This document shows, in pieces, positions 1 through 8,872 of a stretch of 64,000 nucleotides of DNA. The notes under the pieces were generated by a model. It had not been told where the DNA came from and made no database searches. It saw nothing but the letters and a program-made list of their open reading frames with translations. Each line of letters starts with the position of its first letter. Positions within the stretch are counted from its first letter, which is position 1. Source of the stretch: an uncultured Coriobacteriaceae bacterium (GTDB lineage: Bacteria > Actinomycetota > Coriobacteriia > Coriobacteriales > Atopobiaceae); NCBI GenBank assembly GCA_902791035.1, contig CADAUA010000005.1, forward strand, positions 1 through 64,000. The letters run 5' to 3'. Position numbers and translations under genes: made by a program.

Positions 1-3
1 CGG

Positions 4-40
4 CCGGGGCGCCGCGCCGGCCGGGGCGCCGCGCCGGCCG
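4..40. repeat. 17-bp GC tandem repeat
   Basis: Two exact copies of a 17-bp GC-only unit (positions 4-20 and 21-37) followed by the start of a third. The unit is itself rich in CCGG/GCGC palindromes. It sits upstream of the first gene; no function can be read from it. Confidence 0.6.
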
Positions 41-193
41 GGCACCGCGGCGATGGCGACCGGGCCACGGCGACTGGGGTCCGGGGGAAGTTGGTGATTT
101 AGCGCCTATCGTCCGCTGCGGGACAAACCTACACGCGCACCTGCTATTGTTATGAGTTTGTAAACTGAAACTCAGCTTAAGTAAGGTGCGCGC

Positions 194-2212
194 ATGTTCG
201 AGGCCCTCGCGAGCTTCTTCCAGCTCATCGTCCAGCCCTGCTACCAGCTCACCGGCTCCTGGTGGGCGGCGATCTTCCTCTTCACGCTCTTCTCCAAGGT
301 CGTGCTGATGCCGCTCTCCCTCTGGTGCCAGAAGAACTCCATCGTCATGGTCCAGCTCATGCCGGACCTCTTCCGCATCAAGACCAAGTACTTCGGCGAT
401 CGCGAGACCATCGACGAGGAGCAGAACAAGCTCTACAAGGAGCACCACTACCACGCGCTCCTCTCGCTGATCCCCCTGGCCATCCAGGTGATCATCCTCT
501 TCGGCCTGGTGGACGTGATCCACTCCATCACCGACTCCGGCGCCCCCGGCACGGAGTACCTGGGCCTCGTCCCCGCCACCGACGGCGGCACCGCCTGGAT
601 CATGCCCTTTGCCGCGGCCCTCTCCGCCGTGGTCATGGGCGGCATGTCCAACCTCATCAACCCGCTCCAGAAGGAGCAGTCCCGCACCGAGAAGAACATG
701 ACCAACGGCATCTCCATCGCCCTGTCCTTCTTCCTGGGCGTGTACGTGGTGTGCGGCATGGCCTTCTACTGGGTCTGCTCCAACCTGCTCTCCATCCTGG
801 TGCAGGTCCTCTGCAACGTGATCATCAACCCCAAGAAGTACGTGGACTACGACGACCTCAACGCCGCGCGCGACGAGTACAACGCCATGAACGACGCCAC
901 CAAGACCGAGGGCGGCCCCCTCCACCGCGACCCCAACGCCGGTCGCGAGCGCACCGACTACAAGCGCTTCATGAACGTGGCAAACAAGCACCTCGTCTTC
1001 TACTCCGAGGGCTCCGGCTTCTACAAGTACTTCCGCGGCGCCATCGAGTGGCTCCTGGCCAACTCCAACGTCCGCATCCACTACATCACGTCCGACCCCA
1101 ACGACCAGGTGTTCAAGATCGCCGAGCGCGAGCCCCGCCTGATCCCCTACTACCTGGGTCAGCGCCGCCTGATCACCTGCATGATGAAGATGGACGCCGA
1201 CGTGGTGGTGACCACCCTGGGCAACCTGGACACCTACTACATCAAGCGGTCCTACGTGCGCAAGGACATCGAGTATGTGTACATGTGCCACCACATGACC
1301 TCGATGCCCCTCACCTCCACCCGTACGGAGTACGACAACTACGACACCGTGATGTGCGTGGGCCCCCACCAGCACGACGAGCTGCGCGCCCTCGAGGCCT
1401 TCTACCACACCAAGCGCAAGAACCTGCCGCCCGTGGGCTACGACCTGCTGGACCAGGAGATAGCCGACTACGAGGCCGGCCTCGGGTCCGAGGGTCGCCC
1501 GGCGCGCAAGCCCGGCGAGAAGCCCCTCGTCCTCATAGCCCCCACCTGGAACTACGACAACATCTGCGACTCCTGCGTGGACGACATGCTGGACCAGCTC
1601 CTGGGCCACGGCTACCGCGTGGTCCTGCGCCCCCACCCCGAGTACCTCAAGCGCTACCGCAGCCGCTGGGACGCCATCGTGGAGCGCCACCAGGGCGTGC
1701 CCGAGAGCGAGCTGCGCTTCGAGGACGACTTCTCCACCTCGACCTCCATCCTCTCGGCCGACGTCCTGATCACCGACTGGTCGTCCATCTCCTGCGAGTT
1801 CTCCTTTACCACCCTCAGACCCTGCGTCTTCATCAACACCGCGATGAAGGTGGAGAACCCCGAGTGGGACCAGGTGTGCGCCCAGGGCATCTGCGGCCAG
1901 CCCACGGACATCACCCTGCGCGACCAGATAGGCCACTCGCTCGACCCCAAGGACCTCACCACCCTGCCAGCCACCATCGACGAGATGCTGGCCAACCCCG
2001 AGGCCTGGAGCGACCGCATCCGCGAGGTGCGCTCCAAGATGATCTTCAACCTGGGACACGGCGGCGAGGTGGCGGGCGAGTACCTGCTGGACCGCCTGCT
2101 CCAGATAGAGGCCCAGCGCGGCGAGGGCGGCGACAAGGACGACAAGGGCAGCAAGGACGACAAGGGCAACAAGGACGCCCAGCCCGCGGGGGAGGTGCGT
2201 GCCGATGCGTAG
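194..2212 (+). CDS. YidC/Oxa1-like domain fused to CDP-glycerol glycerophosphotransferase (TagF-like)
   Basis: This is a two-domain membrane protein of 672 residues. Residues about 1-220 look like the YidC/Oxa1/Alb3 insertase core: membrane segments near 22-42, 88-110, 134-152 and 173-208, and a cytoplasmic loop resembling the YidC helical hairpin (MVQLMPDLFRIKTKY). The positive residue expected in the first membrane segment is a lysine here (K35, FSKVVLMP), where YidC usually has arginine. Residues about 265-645 match CDP-glycerol glycerophosphotransferases (APTWNYDN, RPHPEYLKRY, TDWSSISCEFS), enzymes that polymerise glycerol- or ribitol-phosphate on the cytoplasmic face. The tail is a Lys/Asp repeat. 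It overlaps the next gene by 8 bases, so the two are probably co-translated. A role in making and membrane-handling a teichoic-acid-like polymer is inferred from the domains and the LTA-synthase-like neighbours. Confidence 0.85.
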   Translation: MFEALASFFQLIVQPCYQLTGSWWAAIFLFTLFSKVVLMPLSLWCQKNSIVMVQLMPDLFRIKTKYFGDRETIDEEQNKLYKEHHYHALLSLIPLAIQVIILFGLVDVIHSITDSGAPGTEYLGLVPATDGGTAWIMPFAAALSAVVMGGMSNLINPLQKEQSRTEKNMTNGISIALSFFLGVYVVCGMAFYWVCSNLLSILVQVLCNVIINPKKYVDYDDLNAARDEYNAMNDATKTEGGPLHRDPNAGRERTDYKRFMNVANKHLVFYSEGSGFYKYFRGAIEWLLANSNVRIHYITSDPNDQVFKIAEREPRLIPYYLGQRRLITCMMKMDADVVVTTLGNLDTYYIKRSYVRKDIEYVYMCHHMTSMPLTSTRTEYDNYDTVMCVGPHQHDELRALEAFYHTKRKNLPPVGYDLLDQEIADYEAGLGSEGRPARKPGEKPLVLIAPTWNYDNICDSCVDDMLDQLLGHGYRVVLRPHPEYLKRYRSRWDAIVERHQGVPESELRFEDDFSTSTSILSADVLITDWSSISCEFSFTTLRPCVFINTAMKVENPEWDQVCAQGICGQPTDITLRDQIGHSLDPKDLTTLPATIDEMLANPEAWSDRIREVRSKMIFNLGHGGEVAGEYLLDRLLQIEAQRGEGGDKDDKGSKDDKGNKDAQPAGEVRADA

Positions 2213-4325
2213 CAGCAAGCGCGTGACCGGCGGGCGCGTGACCGGCGGGCGCGCGACGGCCCGTCGCGACGCCGTCCTGGCCGCGACCGCCGCCTGCGCG
2301 GTGGTCCTTCTCGCCGCCCGTCCCGCCCTGGCCTACGTGGACCCCTCGGTCATGACCTAGACCATCCAGGCCCTGGCCGGCGTGGCCGTGGCCCTCTCGG
2401 CCGTGATGGGCGTGGCCTTCCGCCGCTCGCGCAAGGCCATCATGAGGCTCCTGCACATCGACCCCGACGCCAACCGCATCGTGGAGCCGGCCGTGGCCCG
2501 CATGGCCGCGGCCGACAAGCCCCGCGCGGACGCCGAGGCCCGCGCGACCCTGGGCGGCATGGCGGCGGGCACCACGCGGGCCGTCCAGCCCGGAGAGCGC
2601 CTGCCCTGGCACCGCCGCCTGGTGGTCGCCCTCGTCGTTGTGGCCTTCGTGGTCCTCACCTACTTCGTGGTGGCTCCGGTCGAGCTCCTGGCGGGCAACG
2701 CAGGGGACCTCGTCTTTGGCCTGGCCACGGCCTGGCCGGTCATCCTGCGGGCCGCGCTCGCCCTTCTTGCCGTGTGCACGCTCCTGCTCTCGGTCTTCCG
2801 CGGGCGGGTCTTCGACGTCCTGCTCGCCCTGGCCTGCGCCGTGGGCCTGGCGGCCTACCTGCAGGTCATGTTCATGAACGGGGGCCTGCCAATTACCAAC
2901 GGCAGCCTGGTCAACTGGGTGGAGCACCGCTCCGCCATGCTGGTGAGCACGGTCGTGTGGCTGGCCGTGATCGTGGCTGCCGTGGTTCTTGCCCTGCACC
3001 GTCCCCGCGCCTCCCGCGCCGCCAGCGTGGCGGTCTCTCTCGTGCTGGTGCTGGTGCAGGCGGTGGGGCTCGTGTCCATCTGGACCAGCGATGCCACGCG
3101 TCCTGCGGAATCCTCGCAGCTCAACGCCTATACCGAGGAGGGCATGCTCGACGTCTCCGACAGGTCCAACGTCGTGGTCATCGTACTCGACATGACCGAC
3201 ACGGGCGAGGTCCGGGGGGTCTACCAGGACAACCCCGAGATGTTCGACGCGCTCGACGGCTTCACCTGGTACCAGAACTCCGTGGGCTCCATGGCACCCA
3301 CCCGCTACGGCTGCTCCTACCTGCTCACGGGCCAGCTTCCGCAGGACGGCGAGGACTTCCAGAGCTACCTGGGTCGCTCCCTGGCCCCGGGCAACTTCGT
3401 GGACGACGTGGCCGCCCAAGGCTATGACTTGGGCATCTACTCGGATTCCGGCTCGGTCTCGCACGCCTACCGTGACGCCTTCGCAGGCAAGGCCTTCAAC
3501 GTCCATCCACTCGTGGGCAGCGGCCTCGACAACTTCGACGAGCGAGGCACCCTCAAGATCCTGCTCAAGACCTCCCTCTACCGCGACCTGCCCTGGGCCT
3601 TCAAGCCATACTTCTGGTACTACACGGACGAGATAAACAAGGGCATGACGGTCCCCCTGGACCAGCAGAACGACCTGGCCTCGGTGCCCTACACCTTCGA
3701 CGACCCTGCCTTCCATGCCCGCCTTGAGGCGCGGGGCCTCTCGGTGGAGGATAGGGGACAGAAGGGCTCCTTCCGCTTCATCCACCTGCTGGGAGCCCAC
3801 TTCCCCTATGTGATGGACGCCAACGCCGCGCCGGTAGTGGGCGAGACGACCTACGACCAGCAGCTGCTGGGGTCCTTCAAGATCGTGTCCGAGTACCTGC
3901 AGCAGCTCAAGGACCTGGGAGTCTACGACCAGACCACGGTGATCGTGACGGCCGACCATGGCCGCATCGACTTCATGAAGCCCGAGGACGGCCCCATCAC
4001 GCGGCCTACCAGCCCGATCCTGATGGTCAAGCCCGCCCATGCCGCCCACGGCCCCATGACGATAGACGCCACCACCCCCGTGTGGACGCCCGACGTGCTG
4101 GCCACCGCGCTGGACCAGATGGGTGCCGACCAGGCGACCGTGGCCAAGTACGGTACGCCGGTCTATGCGCTGGCCGACGATCCGGCGCGCGAGCGGTACT
4201 TCGACGCCCCCACCTGGGATGGGAACTACACTGTGGACATGTACCAGTTCAAGGTCGCGGGTCCCGTGGAGGACTGGCGGTCCTGGGAGCTCACGGGCAC
4301 GTCTTGGAAGACGAATGAGAGATAA
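2205..4325 (+). pseudogene. LTA synthase/sulfatase-like membrane protein, copy 1, interrupted by TAG
   Basis: A full-length reading starts at ATG 2205, overlapping the fusion gene, with a signal segment ending RPALAYVDPSVMT. TAG at 2358-2360 then stops it. The paralogue downstream has TAC (Tyr) at the same place in an otherwise identical stretch, so this is a single C-to-G nonsense change. The frame then stays open to 4325. It encodes more membrane segments and an extracellular alkaline-phosphatase/sulfatase-fold domain with the motifs VVIVLDM, APTRYG (candidate catalytic Thr) and TADHGR. In LtaS-type enzymes the Thr and the Asp-His pair are catalytic and metal-binding. Restart at GTG 2382 would give a 647-residue protein whose first membrane helix could still act as an anchor, but no good ribosome site precedes it. 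It could be a pseudogene, a base-call error, or a shortened but active protein. Confidence 0.75.
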
Positions 4326-6455
4326 GGGCGCGGCATCGGGGTCCGCTCCGATGGACAGGGTCAAGAGGCTCGGATTGGCGGCCATGGTCGGCTGCGTGGT
4401 CCTTCTTGCCGTGCGGCCGGCCTTGGCCTACGTGGACCCCTCGGTCATGACCTACACCATCCAGGCCCTGGCCGGCGTGGCCGTGGCCCTCTCGGCCGTG
4501 ATGGGCGTGGCCTTCCGCCGCTCGCGCAAGGCCATCCTGCGCTTCCTCCACGTGAACCCGGATGCCCATCGCGTGGTGGAGCCTGCGGTCCACCGGATCG
4601 ACGTGCAGAACAAGCGCATGGCCGACCAGGCCTACCTGACTCAGATGGGGCACCTCTCGGGCGGCGGGCCGGCCGAGAGGGACCGGCGCTACGAGGAGCC
4701 CTGGTCCCACCGGCTGGGCCTCGCCCTGGCCGTGGCGGCCTTCGTGGCCTTCACCCTCCTGGTGGTCGCCCCCTACGAGATTGTCGCGGCAAACAAGGAC
4801 AGCCTGACCTTTGGCCTGAGCAGCGTGTGGGAGCTCCTCCTGGCCGTTGCCGTGGGCATCGCCCTGGCCGTGGCGCTCGTGCTCTCCGCCCTGCGCGGGC
4901 GCGTCTTCCACGAGGCGCTCGCGGCCTTGGCCGCGCTGGGCGTGGCCTCCTGGCTGCAGGCCCTCTTCATGAACGGGGGCCTGCCGCTGGCCGACGGCAA
5001 CAGCGTCAACTGGACCCAGTACGGCATTCAGGCGCTCGTGACCGCCCTCGTGTGGGTAGGCCTCGTGGTGGGCCTCATGAAGGCCGCCAAGCACTTCCCG
5101 CGCCAGACCCGCCGCGCCCTCGTGGCGGCGTCGGGGGTCCTCTTGGTGGTACAGGCGGTGGGCGTGGGCAGCCTCTTTGCCGAGGGGGACGCCATCCCCG
5201 AGGAGAACCCCGCCATCATGACGGAGCAGGGCCTCTACGACGTGAGCCCGACCAACAACGTGGTCGTCTTCGTCCTGGACACCATGGAGACCAGGGAGAT
5301 CAAGGACTACTACGCCCGCAACCCCACCATGTTCGACGCCTACGACGGCTTTACCTGGTACCAGAACTCCGTTGGGTCCATGATCCCCACCCGCTACGGG
5401 GCCACCTACCTCCTGGCGGGGCAGTTCCCGCAGGTGGGGGAGACCTTTGCGGACTACCGGGCCCAGACCTACGACCGGAGCACCTTCCTCGACGACCTGG
5501 GCTCGCTGGGCTTCTCGGCCGCGGTGTACTCGGACGAGTCCGTTGCCTGGGACGAGCACTCCATGGCCTACCTGAGCACCCATACCATCAACGTGCACCC
5601 CGTGGGCGAGGACGCCCGCGCCGCCGTGGACCCGGTGGGGTCGCTCCAAGTCCTCTACAAGGCGGCCTGCTACCGGGACCTGCCCTGGCCTGCCAAGCCC
5701 TTCTTCTGGTTTAGCACCGAGGAGATAAACAACGGCATGACCGTGAGGAGCGCCGGGCCGACCTCGCCTCCAAGCCCTACGTGATGGACGACGCCAAGTA
5801 CATGGCCGAGCTCCAGGAGACGGGTGTGAGCGCCACCGACACGGGCGTGAGTGGGTCCTACCGCTTCATCCACCTCATGGGCTCCCACCCGCCCTACACG
5901 CTCTACCGTGATGGCACGCGGGTGGCGGCGGGCACCTATCCCGAGGACCAGTCCATCGGCGCCCTCAACATCGTGGCCACCTACCTGCAGAAGCTGAGGG
6001 ACGCAGGCGTCTACGACCAGACCACGGTGATCGTGACGGCCGACCACGGCGAGTGGTACTACACGGCGGAGCCACTGACCAGGCCCGTGAGCCCCATCAT
6101 GCTGGTAAAGCCGGCAGGCGCCCACGGGACCCTGCAGGTCAGCCAGGCCCCGGTGTGGGCGGCGGACGTGCAGGCGACGGTCCTGGCCGCCGCCGGCGCC
6201 GACGAGCAGATGCTGGCTGGCTACGAGGGCGTGCCCGTGTGGCAGATCCCCGAGGACGCGGAGCGCACGCGCACTTATTACATGACTACGAGCGACTGGG
6301 ACCGCGACGTCAACGTGACGGAGTACCACGTGGAGGGTCCCGCGGACGACATCGCCAGCTGGCACCTGACGGGTCGGGTGTGGGACGTCCAGGGATGGAG
6401 CGACGCGTCCAAGAACCCGCCGACGCCCAACGTGGGGCTGCTGCCCGGGGAGTAG
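4315..6455 (+). pseudogene. LTA synthase/sulfatase-like membrane protein, copy 2, frameshifted
   Basis: Second tandem paralogue. It starts at ATG 4315 (or 4351), overlapping copy 1 by 11 bases, with an intact signal segment (RPALAYVDPSVMTYTIQ). It has several membrane helices, then the sulfatase-like domain with VVFVLDTME and IPTRYG. Near 5743-5750 the frame breaks: after EINNGMTV the first frame runs into TGA at 5782-5784. The homologous sequence continues in another frame as EERRADLASKPYVMDD and on through RFIHLMGSH and the metal-site motif TADHGEW to 6455. Copy 1 has an uninterrupted NDLAS at the matching point, so one base is missing (or two added). The upstream frame lacks the DHG motif and would be inactive on its own. 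No slippery heptamer is visible in the overlap, so programmed frameshifting is unlikely. Confidence 0.75.
4424..4536 (+). repeat. 113-bp segment nearly identical to 2329-2441
   Basis: Positions 4424-4536 match 2329-2441 at every base except one (C here, G at 2360), and that difference creates the stop codon in copy 1. Sequence on both sides diverges clearly between the paralogues, which suggests local gene conversion before the nonsense change. Confidence 0.75.
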
Positions 6456-6517
6456 GGTGCGGATCGCGGGGGTCGCGGCGCGTCGCGGCATCGCGCCACC
6501 GTTGCGCGGTATCGGAT

Positions 6518-6601
6518 TAACGGACAGATGTTGGTTCAACAGCATATAACCGCAGGAAAATCTGGCGCGTAACGCTGTCATGTCCCAACTTCTGTCCGTT
6601 A
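6518..6601. repeat. Palindromic element A with GCAGG core
   Basis: Inverted arms TAACGGACAGA (6518-6528) and TCTGTCCGTTA (6591-6601) enclose an AT-rich core with ATATAACCGCAGG (6544-6556). A small internal hairpin, TGTTGGTTCAACA, lies before the core. It sits in the convergent gap after the sulfatase pair and shares its core with elements at 6657, 24455 and 34379. The gap 6456-6898 otherwise holds only element B and a terminator-like palindrome. Confidence 0.6.
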
Positions 6602-6656
6602 TTTCTGGCTACGGGTCCCCTGCCGATGCCAGCGCGGATTGTCCGCCGGGCGAACC

Positions 6657-6745
6657 TCAGGTTAGTAGAGCCCGCAGACGATTCGAACTTATATAACCGC
6701 AGGTAGAAAAATTGCGACTTCGCAAGTAGCACTCTACTAACCTGA
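6657..6745. repeat. Palindromic element B with GCAGGTAGA core
   Basis: Perfect 14-bp arms TCAGGTTAGTAGAG (6657-6670) and CTCTACTAACCTGA (6732-6745) flank ATATAACCGCAGGTAGA (6691-6707). The core matches element A, but the arms are unrelated to it in sequence. Confidence 0.6.
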
Positions 6746-6754
6746 AGTTTGTAT

Positions 6755-6791
6755 CGGTGGGCAGAAGGGGAGCACCCCTTTCTGCCCACCG
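6755..6791. terminator. GTGGGCAGA-AGGGG palindrome, probable bidirectional terminator
   Basis: A near-perfect stem formed by GGTGGGCAGA, AGGGG and CCCCTTTCTGCCCACC with a 4-base loop lies between two convergent genes. It belongs to the dispersed GGGGAGTACCCC palindrome family. It lacks a long T-run. Confidence 0.55.
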
Positions 6792-6898
6792 GCAGGGAGA
6801 AGGGCGGCCCCGTGTGTGCGGAGCCGCCCCTTCGCGAGTCAGCTTTGCGGACTGGTGGTGCGTGCTGTTCGCACGAGCCCAGGAAGAAGCCCTACCGG

Positions 6899-7849
6899 CT
6901 ACTTGGTGTAGTCGTAGAAGCCCTTGCCGGCGTTGACGCCCGTCTCGCCAGCGTCGATCTTCTCCTTGAGCCTGGTGGCGATGATGTTCTGGATGGTGCC
7001 GGGCTGCTTGGCCTCGGGCTTCATGATGGAAATGTTGTAGGCCGTCTGCAGGCCCACGATGTCGAGGATCTGCATGGGGCCGTTGGGGGCACCGGTGGAG
7101 AGCTTCCAGGCGAGGTCGATGTCCTCGGGGGAGCCCACGCCAGCGGCCCAGAGGCCCATGGCGGCGGAGAGGAAGGGCACGAGCATGGAGTTGAGCAGGT
7201 AGCCCGGAACCTCCTTCTGGACCTTGACGGGGACCATGCGGATGGCGGCCGCGAAGGCGACGGTGAGCTCGAAGGCCTCGTCGCCGGTGCCGGCGTGGCG
7301 CATGACCTCGGCCGTGGGCATCTTCCAGATTTCGTTGGCAAAGTGCAGGGCCAGGAACTTCTCGGGACGGCCGGTGTACTCGGCGAAGGTGGAGGGCAGC
7401 AGGGTGGAGGAGTTGGTCACGATGACGGTGCGCTCGGGGAGGTGCTTCTGGAGCTCGGTGTAGAAGTCCTTCTTCTGCTGCGGGTCCTCGGCCACGGCCT
7501 CGATCACGTAGTCGGCGTCCTTGAAGGCCTCGTCCCAGTCGGTGACGAGCTTGAGGTTCTTGTAGGCGGCCTCGACGTTGGCCTTGAGGGCCTCGCACTT
7601 CTCGGGCGTGCACTCCTCCTTGGCCACCAGACCGTAGGCGTAGGCACGCGGGTCGGTCTTCATGGCCTCCAGGGTGTCGAGGTAGATCTTGTGCAGGCGA
7701 TCGATCTTGGGCTGGCAGCGGCCGATGGAGCCCTCGCTGCGCAGCCAGATGGTCACGTCGTAGCCCATGTAGGCGCTCTGGAAGGCGATCTGGGAGCCCA
7801 GCACGCCGCCGCCGGCAACGACGACCTTCTTTACGTCCTTGATATCCAT
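6899..7849 (-). CDS. 3-hydroxyacyl-CoA dehydrogenase (3-hydroxybutyryl-CoA dehydrogenase type)
   Basis: Cytoplasmic NAD(P)-dependent dehydrogenase, 316 residues from ATG 7849. The start is chosen because AAAGG lies 9 bases upstream; a further ATG at 7858 would have that site abutting it. The N-terminal Rossmann fold has the dinucleotide motif VVVAGGGVLGSQ (residues 9-19). The substrate half has NSSTLLPS, then LHFANEIWKM followed 12 residues after the His by Glu in PTAEVM, the His-Glu pair expected for the family. The family oxidises 3-hydroxyacyl-CoA or reduces acetoacetyl-CoA in butyrate-type fermentation. The motif LHFAN differs from the usual HFFNP, so the exact substrate is uncertain. No other acyl-CoA genes lie nearby and it appears monocistronic. 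Confidence 0.85.
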   Translation of the reverse strand: MDIKDVKKVVVAGGGVLGSQIAFQSAYMGYDVTIWLRSEGSIGRCQPKIDRLHKIYLDTLEAMKTDPRAYAYGLVAKEECTPEKCEALKANVEAAYKNLKLVTDWDEAFKDADYVIEAVAEDPQQKKDFYTELQKHLPERTVIVTNSSTLLPSTFAEYTGRPEKFLALHFANEIWKMPTAEVMRHAGTGDEAFELTVAFAAAIRMVPVKVQKEVPGYLLNSMLVPFLSAAMGLWAAGVGSPEDIDLAWKLSTGAPNGPMQILDIVGLQTAYNISIMKPEAKQPGTIQNIIATRLKEKIDAGETGVNAGKGFYDYTK

Positions 7850-7979
7850 GACGCTCATCCTTTCGTGTAATGTGTGGATGGGTACCACCGAGGTAGAGCA
7901 ATACCCAGCTTTGGGGTCGGTATTCCAACGATTCTGGTGGTCGGTACCCATTGGCCGATGGACGGAGCGGAGGTTCCTG

Positions 7980-8693
7980 ATGCAGCGGTTCCTTACGGTC
8001 GTGGCTGCGATCCTGGCAGCATATGGCGTGGGCATGGCGATCGCCTATCCGGCCGGCGGCTTCTTTGTGGCCTGGTTCGTGCTCGCGGGGCTCCTGGCTG
8101 CGGCCACATGGGCCCCGGGGGTGGCTGGCACGGTCTGTCGTGTGGTGTGCGTGGCGGTGCTGGCCTGGGTCTGCTTTGGGGCGGGCCTCATGGCGGCCGA
8201 CTTTGGCGACGTGGCGCCTGCGGGGGTCGACTACGTGATCGTGCTGGGCGCGGGCCTGGAGGACGACGGTACGCCCAGCGAGGCGCTGGCCTTGCGGCTA
8301 GACGCGGCGGCAGCCTACCTGGGGGAGAACCCCGGCTCGCGCTGCGTGGTGTCCGGAGGACAGCAGGCAGACGAGGTCCGTTCCGAGGCCGATGCCATGG
8401 CCGACTACCTTGCGGGCGAGAAGGGCGTGGATCCCACGCGCGTGATCAAGGAGGCGGCGAGCACCTCCACCGTGGAGAACCTCCAGAACTCGCGGGCGCT
8501 GGTCCCCGAGGACGCGAGCGTGGCCGTGGTGACCAACGACTTCCACATGCACCGGGCGCTGGCGATCGCCCGCAAGCAGGGGTTCCCGCAGGCCTGGGGC
8601 CTGGCTGCGCCGTCGAACCCGCTCTACCTGGCGCAGGCGGGTCTCCGCGAGTGCGTGGTGCTTGTCAAGGACATGATCACGGGCGGGCTGTAG
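7980..8693 (+). CDS. YdcF/SanA-family (DUF218) membrane protein
   Basis: A 237-residue protein starting at ATG 7980 with GGAGG a few bases upstream. Three hydrophobic segments occupy roughly residues 3-70, followed by a cytoplasmic or surface DUF218 domain: VDYVIVLGAG opening strand, CVVSGGQQADEVRSEADAMADYL, and VVTNDFHMHRALAIARKQGF. These are the usual conserved points of YdcF/SanA/ElyC proteins, linked in other bacteria to envelope integrity, possibly through polyprenyl-phosphate handling. It is divergent from the dehydrogenase and precedes the sucrose region. A link to the upstream surface-polymer genes is possible but unproven. Confidence 0.8.
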   Translation: MQRFLTVVAAILAAYGVGMAIAYPAGGFFVAWFVLAGLLAAATWAPGVAGTVCRVVCVAVLAWVCFGAGLMAADFGDVAPAGVDYVIVLGAGLEDDGTPSEALALRLDAAAAYLGENPGSRCVVSGGQQADEVRSEADAMADYLAGEKGVDPTRVIKEAASTSTVENLQNSRALVPEDASVAVVTNDFHMHRALAIARKQGFPQAWGLAAPSNPLYLAQAGLRECVVLVKDMITGGL

Positions 8694-8772
8694 GGCGCGG
8701 TGGGTCGCGCGCCGCGCCGGCCGTCCGTTCGCGTACGAAAAGCCCCGTCTGCCGCCAAGCCGGCCGGTCGCG

Positions 8773-8801
8773 TTCTGTGTGGAATCGTTCTCGCATATCA
8801 T
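8773..8801 (+). promoter_or_regulatory. Promoter with LacI/CcpA-like operator, site 1
   Basis: TGGAATCGTTCTCG (8780-8793) fits the LacI-family pattern TGnAAnCGnnnnC. It lies just before a -10-like TATCAT (8796-8801), with a weak -35 (TTCTGT, 8773-8778). Binding here would block the promoter. About 38 bases around it are shared with site 2 at 12800. Confidence 0.6.
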
Positions 8802-8872
8802 GAGACCAGTATGGCTGGCGTTGCCGACCGTTAGGATAGATGCCAAGTCACGCGCACGGCAGAGAGGACCCC

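Noticed and set aside
2358-2360. TAG read as an amino acid (pyrrolysine or suppression)
   Set aside because: Every other gene here uses TAG freely as a stop, and the paralogue has an ordinary Tyr codon.
2046-4385. Long open frame on the minus strand opposite the sulfatase-like gene
   Set aside because: GC-rich codon bias leaves antisense frames open; the translation is His/Gly/Arg-rich low complexity without motifs, while the plus strand has clear homology. The same applies opposite pheT and other genes.
5715-5784. Programmed frameshift in the second sulfatase-like gene
   Set aside because: No slippery heptamer or downstream structure is evident in the overlap, and copy 1 reads through the equivalent site in one frame.
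6518-6745. Invertible promoter (phase-variation inverton)
   Set aside because: The arms enclose no clear promoter aimed at a start codon and the elements lie between convergent gene ends; no recombinase gene is in the window.
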